From Tetraselmis striata (taxonomy: Eukaryota; Chlorophyta; Chlorodendrophyceae; Chlorodendrales; Chlorodendraceae), in NCBI GenBank assembly GCA_006384855.1, contig VCJN01001012.1, positions 62,001 to 126,000 on the forward strand: a stretch of 64,000 bases of DNA, given 5' to 3'. This document shows positions 1 through 10,259 of this stretch, in pieces (within the stretch, counting starts at the first letter, position 1; every line of letters starts with the position of its first letter). Below the pieces are notes generated by a model, which saw nothing but the letters and a program-made list of their open reading frames with translations, was not told the DNA's origin and did no database searches. Position numbers and translations under genes: made by a program.

Positions 1-171
1 TCGTATCGAGTGTTCAGCGCAACAAGGTCGTATTGCTGCCGCTGGCGATTGAGCACCGTTGCGTCGCCAAAGCTCCACGGCTTGGTGGGCGTGCTGAAGC
101 AACAGCAAAAGAGGGCGGGCGGCATCATCAAGCACAACACCAACGCGGCCAAGAATCTGGCCGCCAAGTAA
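1..171 (+). CDS. Possible 3' end of an unrecognised coding exon (partial at left edge)
   Basis: A reading frame is open from the first base of the window to a TAA at 169-171, giving 56 residues that end in a Lys/Ala/Asn-rich tail finishing NLAAK. Downstream, a different frame continues Lys/Pro/Ala-rich (GKKAKQPAKPAAG around 210-255), so either a frameshift or an alternative exon end is possible. The tail is loosely histone-like in composition, but I cannot align it to a histone fold and give no function. It could also be a chance open frame in GC-rich DNA. Confidence 0.2.
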   Translation, partial: SYRVFSATRSYCCRWRLSTVASPKLHGLVGVLKQQQKRAGGIIKHNTNAAKNLAAK

Positions 172-984
172 GCCTTCCCCGGCGACAACGTCGACGAGGG
201 CAGTAGCCCGGAGGCCCCGGCAAGAAGGCCAAGCAGCCCGCCAAGCCGGCGGCTGGAGTGCCGGCTCGGGGCCGGGGTGGTGCTGGGACCATGGCGGGTG
301 GTGAGGCCTTCGGGTCGTCGCGGGCCGGCCGCCAGGCCGCCGTGGCATCAATAGCCGATGCCGCCACCCGCCAGCAGCCCTTAGTACACTGTATTCCGAT
401 CACGCGGATTCACCATGGGAAGTTGGGGTCGGGAGGGTCTATGATTTTTCCTTGTTATTGGCACAATTCACGCCGAGGGTGTCTCGGTAGCCTGCTTGCA
501 AGGCCGGGAGGTTACCATGGCCGCAAAGGGACCCAATGCTTGCATGACAGACACAATAGCATCCACACTAATATTACCTTATCCTTGATGGGAGGCTGGG
601 GCCGGGTGTTTCGAGCGAGGAGTGTATGAGGTGGTGGTACCGAGGGCCTCCGCTCTCGGCCGGTCTTCCCCCCCCTCGGCTAACGCCGCGTGGGCGTGCA
701 AGCGACTGGCTCGCGCGTACGTAGGGGCTTAGGCGAAATTAGGCGAACTTGGAATTAGCGGTGTATCACTAGGCGATACACCGCTATCCCCTTTCCTTGG
801 CCTCTCCGCCTTGTTACCCGTACCTATACTTAATACGCTACTTCGGCACACTCCCCTTGTCCTTGTAGGGTTAGCTTGCGGGTTTCCCTTGTTACGTGCT
901 TTCTCTGGACGCAATCATTGTAACCAAACTCATCAAGATGCCTGCCCTGTGCTGAATTGGATTAGCGGCTATGTTATACAATGA
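172..984. other. Intergenic stretch, nothing recognised
   Basis: Short overlapping open frames only, with no splice-consistent or family-like segment. Positions 749-790 hold an inverted repeat around GCGGTGTATC/GATACACCGC that could form a small hairpin. No RNA gene was recognised. Confidence 0.4.
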
Positions 985-1035
985 TTAATTACATGAGCTA
1001 GCAGCAGAAGGCGATATCAGGAAATCACCAAAAAA
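985..1035 (+). repeat. Left terminal inverted repeat
   Basis: Matches the reverse complement of 2530-2592 over roughly 35-45 bases with a few mismatches. The shared core is ATGAGCTAGCAGCAGAAGG. Confidence 0.7.
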
Positions 1036-2529
1036 AGGACAATCAGAAAGGTCCTCTACAACGACTGCGAGGTGGAAGCAGTAACATGAGAAGACGCAGA
1101 ATGGGCACGAGCCCACGCATCAGACTTGGCCATCTGCACACCGGCAGAGAGAATGCCGCCCAGGGTACCATGCACGCAAGCCGAGACCCGCTGCAACAGC
1201 CCCCGCCGTGTGCGCGACAGGTGACGGCGAAACTCAGCATGTTGGCTGGCGACAAAGCTCCGAAGTGCCTGAACGGATCGACAACGAAGGAAGCATGAGG
1301 TCGGGGCGGAAGGACCGCCAAGGAAGTTGCGCACAGCCAACAGCACCGCGAAGATGTAGACCACCGTCAAAGCGGACTTCCCGAGACGGCCACGGTCCTC
1401 AACCACAAAAGGGTAGTACCGGTGAACCCCCTACACTGAGGCGGAAGACGCCCGGTCCGCTGCCAACTTACCATGCTCCGCCTCGGTCGCCGCGATTCCC
1501 GGGGTGCACCAGCGGGGGTCGTTGCTCCAAGTGGGGGTCGTGGAGGACACGCACGCGAGGTCGATCATGTAATCGCACGCCGCCCCCCCCCCCCCCCCCC
1601 CCCCCCTCCCCCCCCCCCAGCGTCAAGTCCGACGGCCGCGAGCGGTCCGCTGGGCGCAGCCCACTCGTCTCAAGGGTCAAGTCGCCGGCCCCCGAACGGT
1701 CCTTGTCAAGCACCGCCCCCGCATCAATTGCCACAGATGCCCACAGATTCTTCAAAGCGGTATGCATGCGGTGCTTGTAGTTCGCTACGGGGCATATGGG
1801 TAGATGATCCACGATGAAATCCGTAGCGCTCCGGTTCGAGCCATCCGTAGAGCGAAGCCATAAGGGATCAATACCACACGTGGGGCCATGGCAAGTGACA
1901 AGCGCGGAACCTCAGCGCGGGCAAAGACCCATCGTACCCGCGCAGCGGCGGCCGAATAAGCAGCATGGGGAATCTTGCGGGCTGACTCGTGATCCGACTG
2001 GAAAAGCGATAGGGAGCCCGGCCCGCACGCGCTAAACATGCATGCGCAGGGTATCAAGTCGCGAGGATGCGGCACCAGTACGCTGGAAGCTGAGATCGAG
2101 GGCCACGAAGTCACGCAAGCGAATCGCACGGCTGAGGTGGCGTTGGACAACCAAGGTAGTGGGTTGATCATCGGAGGTCGCACCCGAACCCGTACCCGAG
2201 GGCGGAGCAGTAGAAACTGGCAGCGGTTCTGGGAGGGAAACAGTCGCTACTGACGGAAGGTGTGCCACTAAATCGCCAGGCGACGGTATCTTCAGAGCTA
2301 CAAAAGCGCATGTAGTAACGGTATTGGCAGTACTCGTACCACCGATAGGAAGCAATTGCTGGGCAGCAGAGGCGGCCTCACCAGTACCAACTCCAACAGA
2401 GGAGTGGCCGTAAAAGGAGCTAGGTTATACAATCCCCGCTGAACCTCGGTTACAGCGCTTCCCGGCGGGCTCCCGTGTAACCAAACCTCAGCACTATACG
2501 ACTGGATCGACAGTGCGCTTTGGTGATTT

Positions 2530-2592
2530 CCCTTTTCTTTGGTGATTTCCGGTATAATCGCCTTCTGCTGCTAGCTCATGTAATTACATATC
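2530..2592 (-). repeat. Right terminal inverted repeat
   Basis: Inverted partner of the repeat at 985-1035. The inner edge has a short direct duplication of the TTTGGTGATTTCC block (2519 and 2536 areas). Confidence 0.7.
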
Positions 2593-2925
2593 GACAGTGC
2601 GCGCCACCTGTCAGGAACCTGCGCGCCGACTGATGGCAAAAAGTTCACTGATGGCAACCGGCGCCACTGAACACCCGCAACGCGCTCCGTGAGTCGCCAA
2701 TATCGATCTCCGTCAAAGCTGCGACCCACTCACCTGCACTGGACACCCTGCCACAGACGGGTCTGCCTCCGACCCTTCGCGCAGCCTGCTCCCCCGCCCT
2801 TGCTCGCCCCGCGCGCGCCCAACGTCGCTAATTCCCTCCGAGGCACCGCCGACAGCCCGACCGCCGCGCCGCCGCGAGAGGCTGCGCGCGCCCATCTCAC
2901 CCGTGCGCCGTGTCAGTGCGCACAG

Positions 2926-5147
2926 GTGAAAGCTGTCGCCGCCGGCGTCAACATGCACAGCCTGCGCGCAGCACTGTTGGCGGGGGCGGGTCCCGAGGGG
3001 GAGATCTCGCAGGCGGTGCGGCCACCCCCCGCGCCTGTCCCGCGTGTGGCCCCTCCAAACGACGGTCCGACCTACGCGGAATGCCGGAGCCGCGGCACCG
3101 GCACACGACAAACCGCCCCCCACCTCTTTCCTTCGGGGTCGCGCAACCCCGGCTGCGACCCCGTGCCGCCCCCCCCCCCCCCCCCCCCCCCCCCCCCCTT
3201 AGACACAAATCATGTTTTTTTTTAATTGTTCTACCTGTGCGCAGGTGGGCTCCCTGCTGGAGTGCCTCAACGACAGCGTGACGGACGTGCACGTGTGCTG
3301 CGTGGGCGGCGTGGGCAGCAGCTTCCTAATGGCCTTCCTCAACCGCCGCGGCCTGACGACCAACCTGCAGACAGACGCGGACGGCCTGCGGCACTGCCCG
3401 CGGTACAGCGCACCCCGGCGGGGCAGTAACAATCCATATCGCTTTCATATTTAAATCAGCGATCATAGCATTGACCTGTAGAAATATTGTTCTGTCCAAC
3501 GTCAGCTCGGTGACAGTCCACCCGGCCCGCTCGGCAGGCCACCCCCGACGACCACGGCAGGCGCTATCCGGCGCGGGGTGTACCTCTTCGGCAACCCGCT
3601 GGACGCGGTGGCGTCCCACTTTGCGCGCGGGCACGCCGCCCACCAGGCCAGCAAGACCAGCGGGCGGGAGCCGCCCCCGGGGGCGCTCTGCTCGCTTGAG
3701 GCGTACATCGCGGGGTGCGGCGCCCCGTCCCCCCGGGCCGAGCGCCTGCCGCCCGCCGCTGCGCGCCCCGGCGGACACGCTGACCGACGGCGCCGCGCCA
3801 TGTTGCACCGCCATTGCCCCCCCAGGGGCTGCGACCACTTTGGCCTGGAGGCGCACCTCCACAACTGGATGACGCTGCCGCTGCCGTACGACATCATCTT
3901 TGTGCGGTGCGCGCCCAGCGATTGCCCTAAGGAAGGCGGGGGGAGGGGGGCTCGCGGAGGTGGCTGAGGGGGCCGGCGCGGCGGGGGAGGGGCGTGCAGG
4001 TACGAGCGCATGTTTGAGCCGGAGGCGGCGCGGGCGCTGCTGCACTTTGTGTACCAGGACAGCATGGACGCGGCCGCCGTCGACGCCGCCCTGCTGCCCG
4101 ACTTTCTCGCGCAGCGGCGGGCGCGCTCCACCCAGGTACCCACTGCACTGAGCGTGCGGCGCTCCACCGGTTAGAGGGGAGGGGGGGGGGGGGGGGCTCC
4201 GGCTGGAAGGGTCCGAGCCGACATCCAACGAGAGCCCATGTACAGCCAATACAGCATGCATCCCCCGGGGCGCACGGAGTGGTGATGTTGGTAGTAGGCG
4301 ATTTGTGGGATGTGTCGGTGTCAAGGTGAGTAGAAAAAACCCTAAAACGCCAATTGCTCGGATGCTCCGATACCGCGGGACTGAGTTTGACCAAGGGCGG
4401 ACGAAGCCAACGCATCGGAACGGTGCCGTTGACCCGTCCATGCATGCATGTCGGGCAGAGCTGGCCCAACGGCCCTCGATGTCTGTGGACAGTCCACACA
4501 ACCAATCAAATACGCACGCATCAAAACACACAGACACGCGGCAAACCAGAATGGCGACACGCAGGGCCGTGCGGTCGATGCCCGTTTTTTTGACATGTTC
4601 GGACGGTGCACCTTTCATTGCCCCCTTTGTTGTGCGGCATGCGGGCTTGTGTGGGTCAGCAAGAGAGGCAGAGACGCGGGTGGGCGGAGCGGGGGGGAGG
4701 GGGCGCTGACCTATCCCCCCCCCCCCCCCCCCACCTTCTTCCGCCCCTCTCATGCCTCCGGAGCAGCTCACGGATGCGCAGCGGCAAGCAATGTACTCGG
4801 AGCTGCAGGTGAGGGCGCGGCCGCATGCCGCGCGATGCTGCTCACACTGCCCCTTGCTGCCCTGTTGGGTACCTGCCGCGGCGGGCGGCGGATAGACCCG
4901 TCCGCCCGGGCGGCTGGGGCGGCATGGTTCCCCCCCCGCCCCCTCCCCCCACAGATGACCTTCCAAGGTGCCAGTCCTCAGCCCAGGGCTGGGGACGCGG
5001 CACCCCCCTGAGCGCGGCTTGAGAGCGCCCCGGAATCCGGTGCTGGCTGGGCAGGCCAAGGTGGACGCGATGCCGGCCTGGTTTGTGCGCAAGGCGGACG
5101 CCGGCGCGAGCGGCATCCAGGACGTCCTGGGCGGCCTCAGCCTGTAG
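2926..5147 (+). CDS. Sulfotransferase-like P-loop protein, multi-exon
   Basis: Phase-consistent exons: about 2926/2953-3015, 3245-3425, 3561-3714, 3826-3906, 4000-4135, 4764-4808 and 5055-5147 (TAG). From the ATG at 2953 this gives about 250 residues. Exon 2 carries a glycine-rich nucleotide-binding loop, GGVGSSFL, in the position of the 5'-phosphosulfate loop of sulfotransferases. Exon 3 carries VYLFGNPLDAVASHF, resembling the 3'-phosphate-binding segment of that fold. Splicing of exons 3-5 restores LEAYIAGGCDHFGLEAH and then VRYERMFEP, like the conserved C-terminal half of this superfamily. The role is probably sulfuryl transfer or a related P-loop function; the substrate is unknown. The 5' end is uncertain: an acceptor at 2925 allows an upstream exon, while the ATG at 2953 allows a start there. 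Introns carry a C run (about 3171-3198) and a G run (about 4174-4196). The fold assignment is by motif resemblance only. Confidence 0.6.
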
Positions 5148-5505
5148 CCCGCGCATGCGCGGGGGAGGGGAGGGCGCATCAGCGGCCCTGCGCCAGGCGT
5201 CGGAGGGGTGGCGGGGACGGGGCATGACGGCAGCCGCTGGGGGTGCGACAGTGCGGGTGAAGCGAGCAGAATAAACGGCGGTATCGCACGGCGAGGTGGC
5301 TCGTGACCGGGGTGACTGCGCTTGCAAGTGAGCAACCCAACAACGGTTGGTAGCGATGGGAAAGCGCCTGTGGCCCTCTGTCCACGTGCGGATGCACTGC
5401 TCGAGGTACTGCGCCGGAAGTCGATGCGCTGTGTGTCCAGCCTGCCCCCCAAAACCCCCAGCGCACCGGCCCTCTGCTGCGGCGACATCCCGAACCGTGT
5501 GCCCG
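5148..5505. other. Intergenic spacer
   Basis: Downstream of the sulfotransferase-like gene. No coding or RNA feature was recognised. It leads into the tandem repeat array. Confidence 0.4.
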
Positions 5506-7330
5506 TCCCGAATCACAGCGTACGGAATCGACACACAGGCGTACCTTTTAGGCTTACAGATCCAAGGGCCCGAAATAGTTGCGAGCTGCCCCTATGTAAA
5601 ATGGGAAGCCTAAAGCTGGAAAACTGACAGGGTGAGCGACGGTGTAAACGGCGTATGTAAACGAAACGTGTCAATATCTATGATTCCACAACTCGGAATG
5701 ACACAGTTATATTTCCCTGACAAACACGAAACCAACACGGATGTATCCCGGACGTGGATTTAAACTGTGCGCCTGCCTGCCCGGTACGTACGCTGTGAAC
5801 CTTGGCGGTAGTAGATTGCGCGGCACGGCTGTGTTGCGCCTCGTCATTCTTCATGTGCCCGCGCTGACTGGAATGAACCGCAATCCCTCCAATGGCGGGT
5901 TTTTCTCTTGCATAACCACTCATTTGGGCATAACCACTCATTTGGGTCGTAATTTGCCTATTGTTGTCTCACAACTCCCCACCCGCCGCCGCACCGTGCG
6001 GTGGCGAGCAGAGCTGCCAACCTTTTACACCCATCCCCAGCCTCCCCTGGCGAATATATCACAGCACCGCACAGCGCCGCGTGCGGAATCGGCATATGGT
6101 CGTTCTTTTCATGCTTACAGACCCAAGGATCCGAAATAAATGCTTTCGGCAAAACAGTTCAATACAAACCGCCCCTATGTCAGGCGGAAATAGGGCTGAA
6201 GCATTTTCTTCCGACTATCGGTGTTGAAAAAATGAGAGGGTGAGCGACGGTGTACATGGCGTACTTGAACGAAACGGGTCGATGCTTATAAATCTTCATG
6301 TCGGCAGAACGTCTTTTCCAACATGCGCCAATACGACACAAACGTACCACGGACGAGGATTTGAAGCGCAGCACCGCACAGCGCCGCGTGCGGAATCGGC
6401 ATATGGCCTTTCCTTTCATGCTTACAGACCCAAGGATCCGAAATCAATGTTTTCGGCAAAACATTCCGCAAAACACTTCAATACAAACCGCCCCTAGGTC
6501 AGGCGGAAATAGGGCTGAAGCATTTTCTTCCGACTATCGGTGTTGAACAACTGAGAGGGTGAGCGATGGTGTACATGGCGTACTTGAACGAAACGGGTCG
6601 ATGCTTATAAATCTTCATGTCGGCAGAACGTCTTTTCCAACATGCGCCAATACGACATAAACGTACCACGGACGAGGATTTGAAGCGCAGCACCGCACAG
6701 CGCCGCGTGCGGAATCGGCATATGGCCTTTCCTTTCATGCTTACAGACCCAAGGATCCGAAATCAATGTTTTCGGCAAAACATTCCGCAAAACACTTCAA
6801 TACAAACCGCCCCTAGGTCAGGCGGAAATAGGGCTGAAGCATTTTCTTCCGACTATCGGTGTTGAACAACTGAGAGGGTGAGCGATGGTGTACATGGCGT
6901 ACTTGAACGAAACGGGTCGATGCTTATAAATCTTCATGTCGGCAGAACGTCTTTTCCAACATGCGCCAATACGACATAAACGTACCACGGACGAGGATTT
7001 GAAGCGCAGCACCGCACAGCGCCGCGTGCGGAATCGGCATATGGCCTTTCCTTTCATGCTTACAGACCCAAGGATCCGAAATCAATGTTTTCGGCAAAAC
7101 ATTCCGCAAAACACTTCAATACAAACCGCCCCTAGGTCAGGCGGAAATAGGGCTGAAGCATTTTCTTCCGACTATCGGTGTTGAACAACTGAGAGGGTGA
7201 GCGATGGTGTACATAGCATGGCATATTTGAGCTTCACGGATCAACGCCTATAAATCTTCATGTCGGCAGAACGTCTTTTCCAACATGCGCCAATACGACA
7301 CAAACGTACCACGGACGAGGATTTGACGCG
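5506..7330. repeat. Tandem repeat array, 319-bp unit
   Basis: The marker GTGAGCGAYGGTGTA recurs at 5632, 6240, 6559, 6878 and 7197. The three full units at 6240, 6559 and 6878 are exactly 319 bp apart, and the last two look identical by eye. Diverged partial units lie at about 5506-5760 and 6055-6239, separated by about 290 bp of unrelated sequence. The final unit breaks off near 7326. Each unit repeats the same short open frames (for example 82-residue plus-strand frames at 6298, 6617 and 6936), which I read as by-products of the repeat, not genes. Confidence 0.9.
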
Positions 7331-10259
7331 CACGCCCATCTTATTGCCCCTGATAAGTCAACACAGCATATCAGCTAGGCATATAAGAAAGATGGGAATG
7401 ATTTGGCAGATATACTCGGCGACCCTTTCTTATGCTTCGTTATAATATATGTACATATAAGTCAGCAACATACGGCACTGCAGGACGACTGTACAAGCCG
7501 ATGGACAAGCACTAATCCTAAGCTCTCAGCATGTTTTTTCCAATATAAGGAAGGCCCGCCTAGTATTTCGCTGATCTGCGCTGATGCCATTATGCATGAC
7601 CGGGATAACATGCCGTCAATTCGTTATATATTATTACAACGGGCAAGTATTTGCCTGTGGAGTTGCGCTCCCATGAAACCGGCGCCCGTGCCGCCGCCTG
7701 CTGGGAAAGGCTCGAAACACAGGCCGTGGACAAGCAATCTATGTACGCGTGCGGCGCCGCCCCGGGACTCGGCGCATGTCCCGTGCGTTGCTTGCATGGC
7801 AGCCCGCATGAATATCGCCTGCTGAACACCGGCGCTGCTCGCTCGCTCCCCGCGCGGCCGTGGCTGCCTGGCGCCCGCCTTATGGCCCCTCTGCGCGGAA
7901 GAGCGCCCTGCCCCTGCAGCGCGGGCGGTGTGGGCTAAATGTCAGGAGGTTGCTAGAAGGGGGGAGCGAAGTGGGGTCGACATGACAGATGGGGGGGGGG
8001 GGGGGGGGGGGTCAAAGTGTGGAGAGCATGGCATGGTCAGAAAAAAAGGGGGGGGGGGGGGGGGGGGCAATATTTGGCTACCAATATTGCCTTAGCAGCC
8101 GAAGAAATGTGGTGTTCTGACATCATCATGCATAAGTCACTTGCAAGCTGAAATGCACCGCCAAGTCTGTGCCACCTTGGGCATGTGTCGAGACATGTAG
8201 CACGGGCGAGATTGTTGTGCTGTTTCATCCGATAGTGGTGGGTGCCCTCCCTTGTCGCAAACTAGTAACATCTATCACCAAGTAGTGTTTGGCGACTAAT
8301 GTGTTGTTTCTGATGTGCTGCAGTGCTGCTAGCCACTCCGAAGGTGATATGCACCACCGAGTCGCCTTTGACATGTATTGGGGGGGGTGTAAGAGTGCGG
8401 GGAACACTCACGCGCCGTCGCCGCCCTCCCGGGTGGCCTGCATCGCCGGCCGCTGGGGCGTCAACGCCGGCGTGTCGGGCGCCACGCAGGATGCCGGGCT
8501 TGGCGCGGCGGAGGGGGAGCCGGCGGGGCCAAACACCTCCGGTTGGCCGCCCCTGAGGAGCAGGCGAGTCGTTTTCTGATTATCAATTGATTCGAGAGTA
8601 CAAGAGCATTTCTTTTCTTTCTAAGTAAAACAGAACAAGAGCACATCACATCCCTCAAACATACAAAACAAATTAGCTGTTAAACGGGGCGCCGTCAGGT
8701 GCTGGCTGCCCATGCGGGGTCGGGGAGGAGGGGCAATCGCGCGCTCCATAAAACGGCTAGCAGACACTCTCCACACAATAATGGAATGTCAGTAGTTGAT
8801 GTACATACGGGCGCCGGCGCCGCGCGGTGATAACAACATTGCGGATACGAAGCCGCCAGAGGCCAAATCTAGACGAAATCGTAGCGGAACCACCGCGACT
8901 GTTGTGATAGGGTGCGATGCCGCATGCGAGCCAGGCGACTTGGGGCTCATTGTCACCAGAGTGAGCTGAGGCAACACCCGTGGTCGCCGGGCACTGTGAT
9001 CATGCGCAGGAGGTGAGCACATGTCACCCATGTACACACCATCACGCGAGTGTCGCGGTGGTCCGGCGGTGGAAATACAAATGTTGTGACACATACATTA
9101 ATGAAAACAGTACCAAAATAATGGTTGTTTAATACACTTGAAAAATCAGGTGTCTGCCTTATCTATTACGAAATCCAGTTGCCGCGACCGCGAGGGTGCC
9201 CGTACTGTACTGTACAAACACAAACGGTCTGCGGATAAATAACGTTTTTCACCCACCCCCCCCCCCCCCCCCCCCCCCCGGCGCCAAAGTGCGAGGAGGA
9301 AAAAATATTAACACGAAGAAACAAGTCAGGATAAGACACGGATACTCCGACGCGAAGGTGCAAAACAACTCATTGTTTTTTGGCCCCGCGGACCGCATCT
9401 AATTCTACGGTAGATATGCCTGATGGCACGGCGAGATTAACGCTGGTACTGACACGGCAGCATTAAGTAGTGGGCAGCGGGACAAGTAGTGTGATGGTAG
9501 TTACCTATAACTGAGCCGAAGCTACCTACCAACCTCACCCAAACAATCCCTTTGAGACGAGCCCCGCCCGCATCGCATCAGATACGCGGCGACATTTCGG
9601 ATCCCGCCATCGGGTGGCGCTCTCCAGTGGCGGGAAGACACCACGCATGCCCTGCCGGGCGGTGATTTATCGGTCATGTACGAGACTCTTGTGGCGGGGC
9701 TCGGGCTCCGGGCGAGGCAACGCAAATGAGAAAGCAATTGAGAAACCAATGCGAACCACTGGCAACCGATATATCACCGCGGATCATTTCGCCCGTGGAC
9801 CACGCCCTTCCTCATCCCATCGGAGGGGATCCCGCACTCATCTCATCGGTGCTGCGCCACCACTCCTACCCTTCCGCCCCTTCCCCCCCCCTCTCCTTCA
9901 CACCCACGAGCCCCCGTCTCGGGTTGTGCCTCACCCGCTCCGATGCGCGCAGACCGAATCGAATCTGCCGTTGTCACCCACTAGGGCGCGTCCAGACTGA
10001 GAATATGTAGCCAACTGACTGCAGATCCGTACCGGCAGGGCCACTCGGGCGCCAATCTGCATTTCGGTTCGTTTTCGTATCTCCGGACACTCAGACACAT
10101 AGACACACATACATACAGAAAGACAGAGTGTCTGTACTTTTAAATTAAGATAACAAATGAAGGGGGCTACCCGGGTGGGGGGGGGGGGGGGTATTGCGGG
10201 GACTGTGTATGTGTGTGTGTGTGGGGGGGGGGGGGGGGGGGTGGTTCAGCGCCGGCGTC
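7331..10259. other. Intergenic region with G/C homopolymer runs, no gene recognised
   Basis: Contains G runs near 7991-8010 and 8049-8067 and a C run near 9254-9280, plus a short G run near 10177. Open frames such as 7651-7938 and 8289-8579 have no recognisable domain and no splice support. A (GT)n tract at 10206-10222 abuts the end of the transporter gene. Confidence 0.4.

Larger units (their letters stand above)
985..2592. mobile_element. DNA-transposon-like element with terminal inverted repeats
   Basis: The left end (about 988-1033) and right end (about 2536-2588) are inverted copies. Both carry the block ATGAGCTAGCAGCAGAAGG, followed inward by GCGAT and a GGAAATCACC segment. The outermost bases read TAATTACAT and ATGTAATTA. 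The right inner end repeats the TTTGGTGATTTCC block twice. The interior holds a 36-base run that is almost all C near 1583-1618 and fragmentary open frames on both strands (for example minus-strand frames at 1056-1406, 1785-2183 and 2032-2355), none of which I recognise as a transposase. This fits a non-autonomous or decayed TIR transposon. Target-site duplications could not be fixed with certainty; a TA/AT-rich target is plausible. Confidence 0.6.

Noticed and set aside
1..171. Histone H2A or H1 C-terminus
   Set aside because: Only the Lys/Ala composition fits. No histone-fold motif could be aligned, so it is listed as unrecognised.
3326..5488. 720-residue open frame on the minus strand
   Set aside because: It lies opposite the sulfotransferase-like exons and runs through their introns and C/G runs. 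Its composition is low-complexity and no domain appears, so it is a GC-driven antisense frame.
6298..7184. Family of repeated 82-residue proteins in the 319-bp array
   Set aside because: The frame recurs only because the DNA unit recurs. It has no domain and no splice or start context.
5506..7330. CRISPR array
   Set aside because: The repeated unit is 319 bp with no short constant repeats separating unique spacers, and the genome is eukaryotic.
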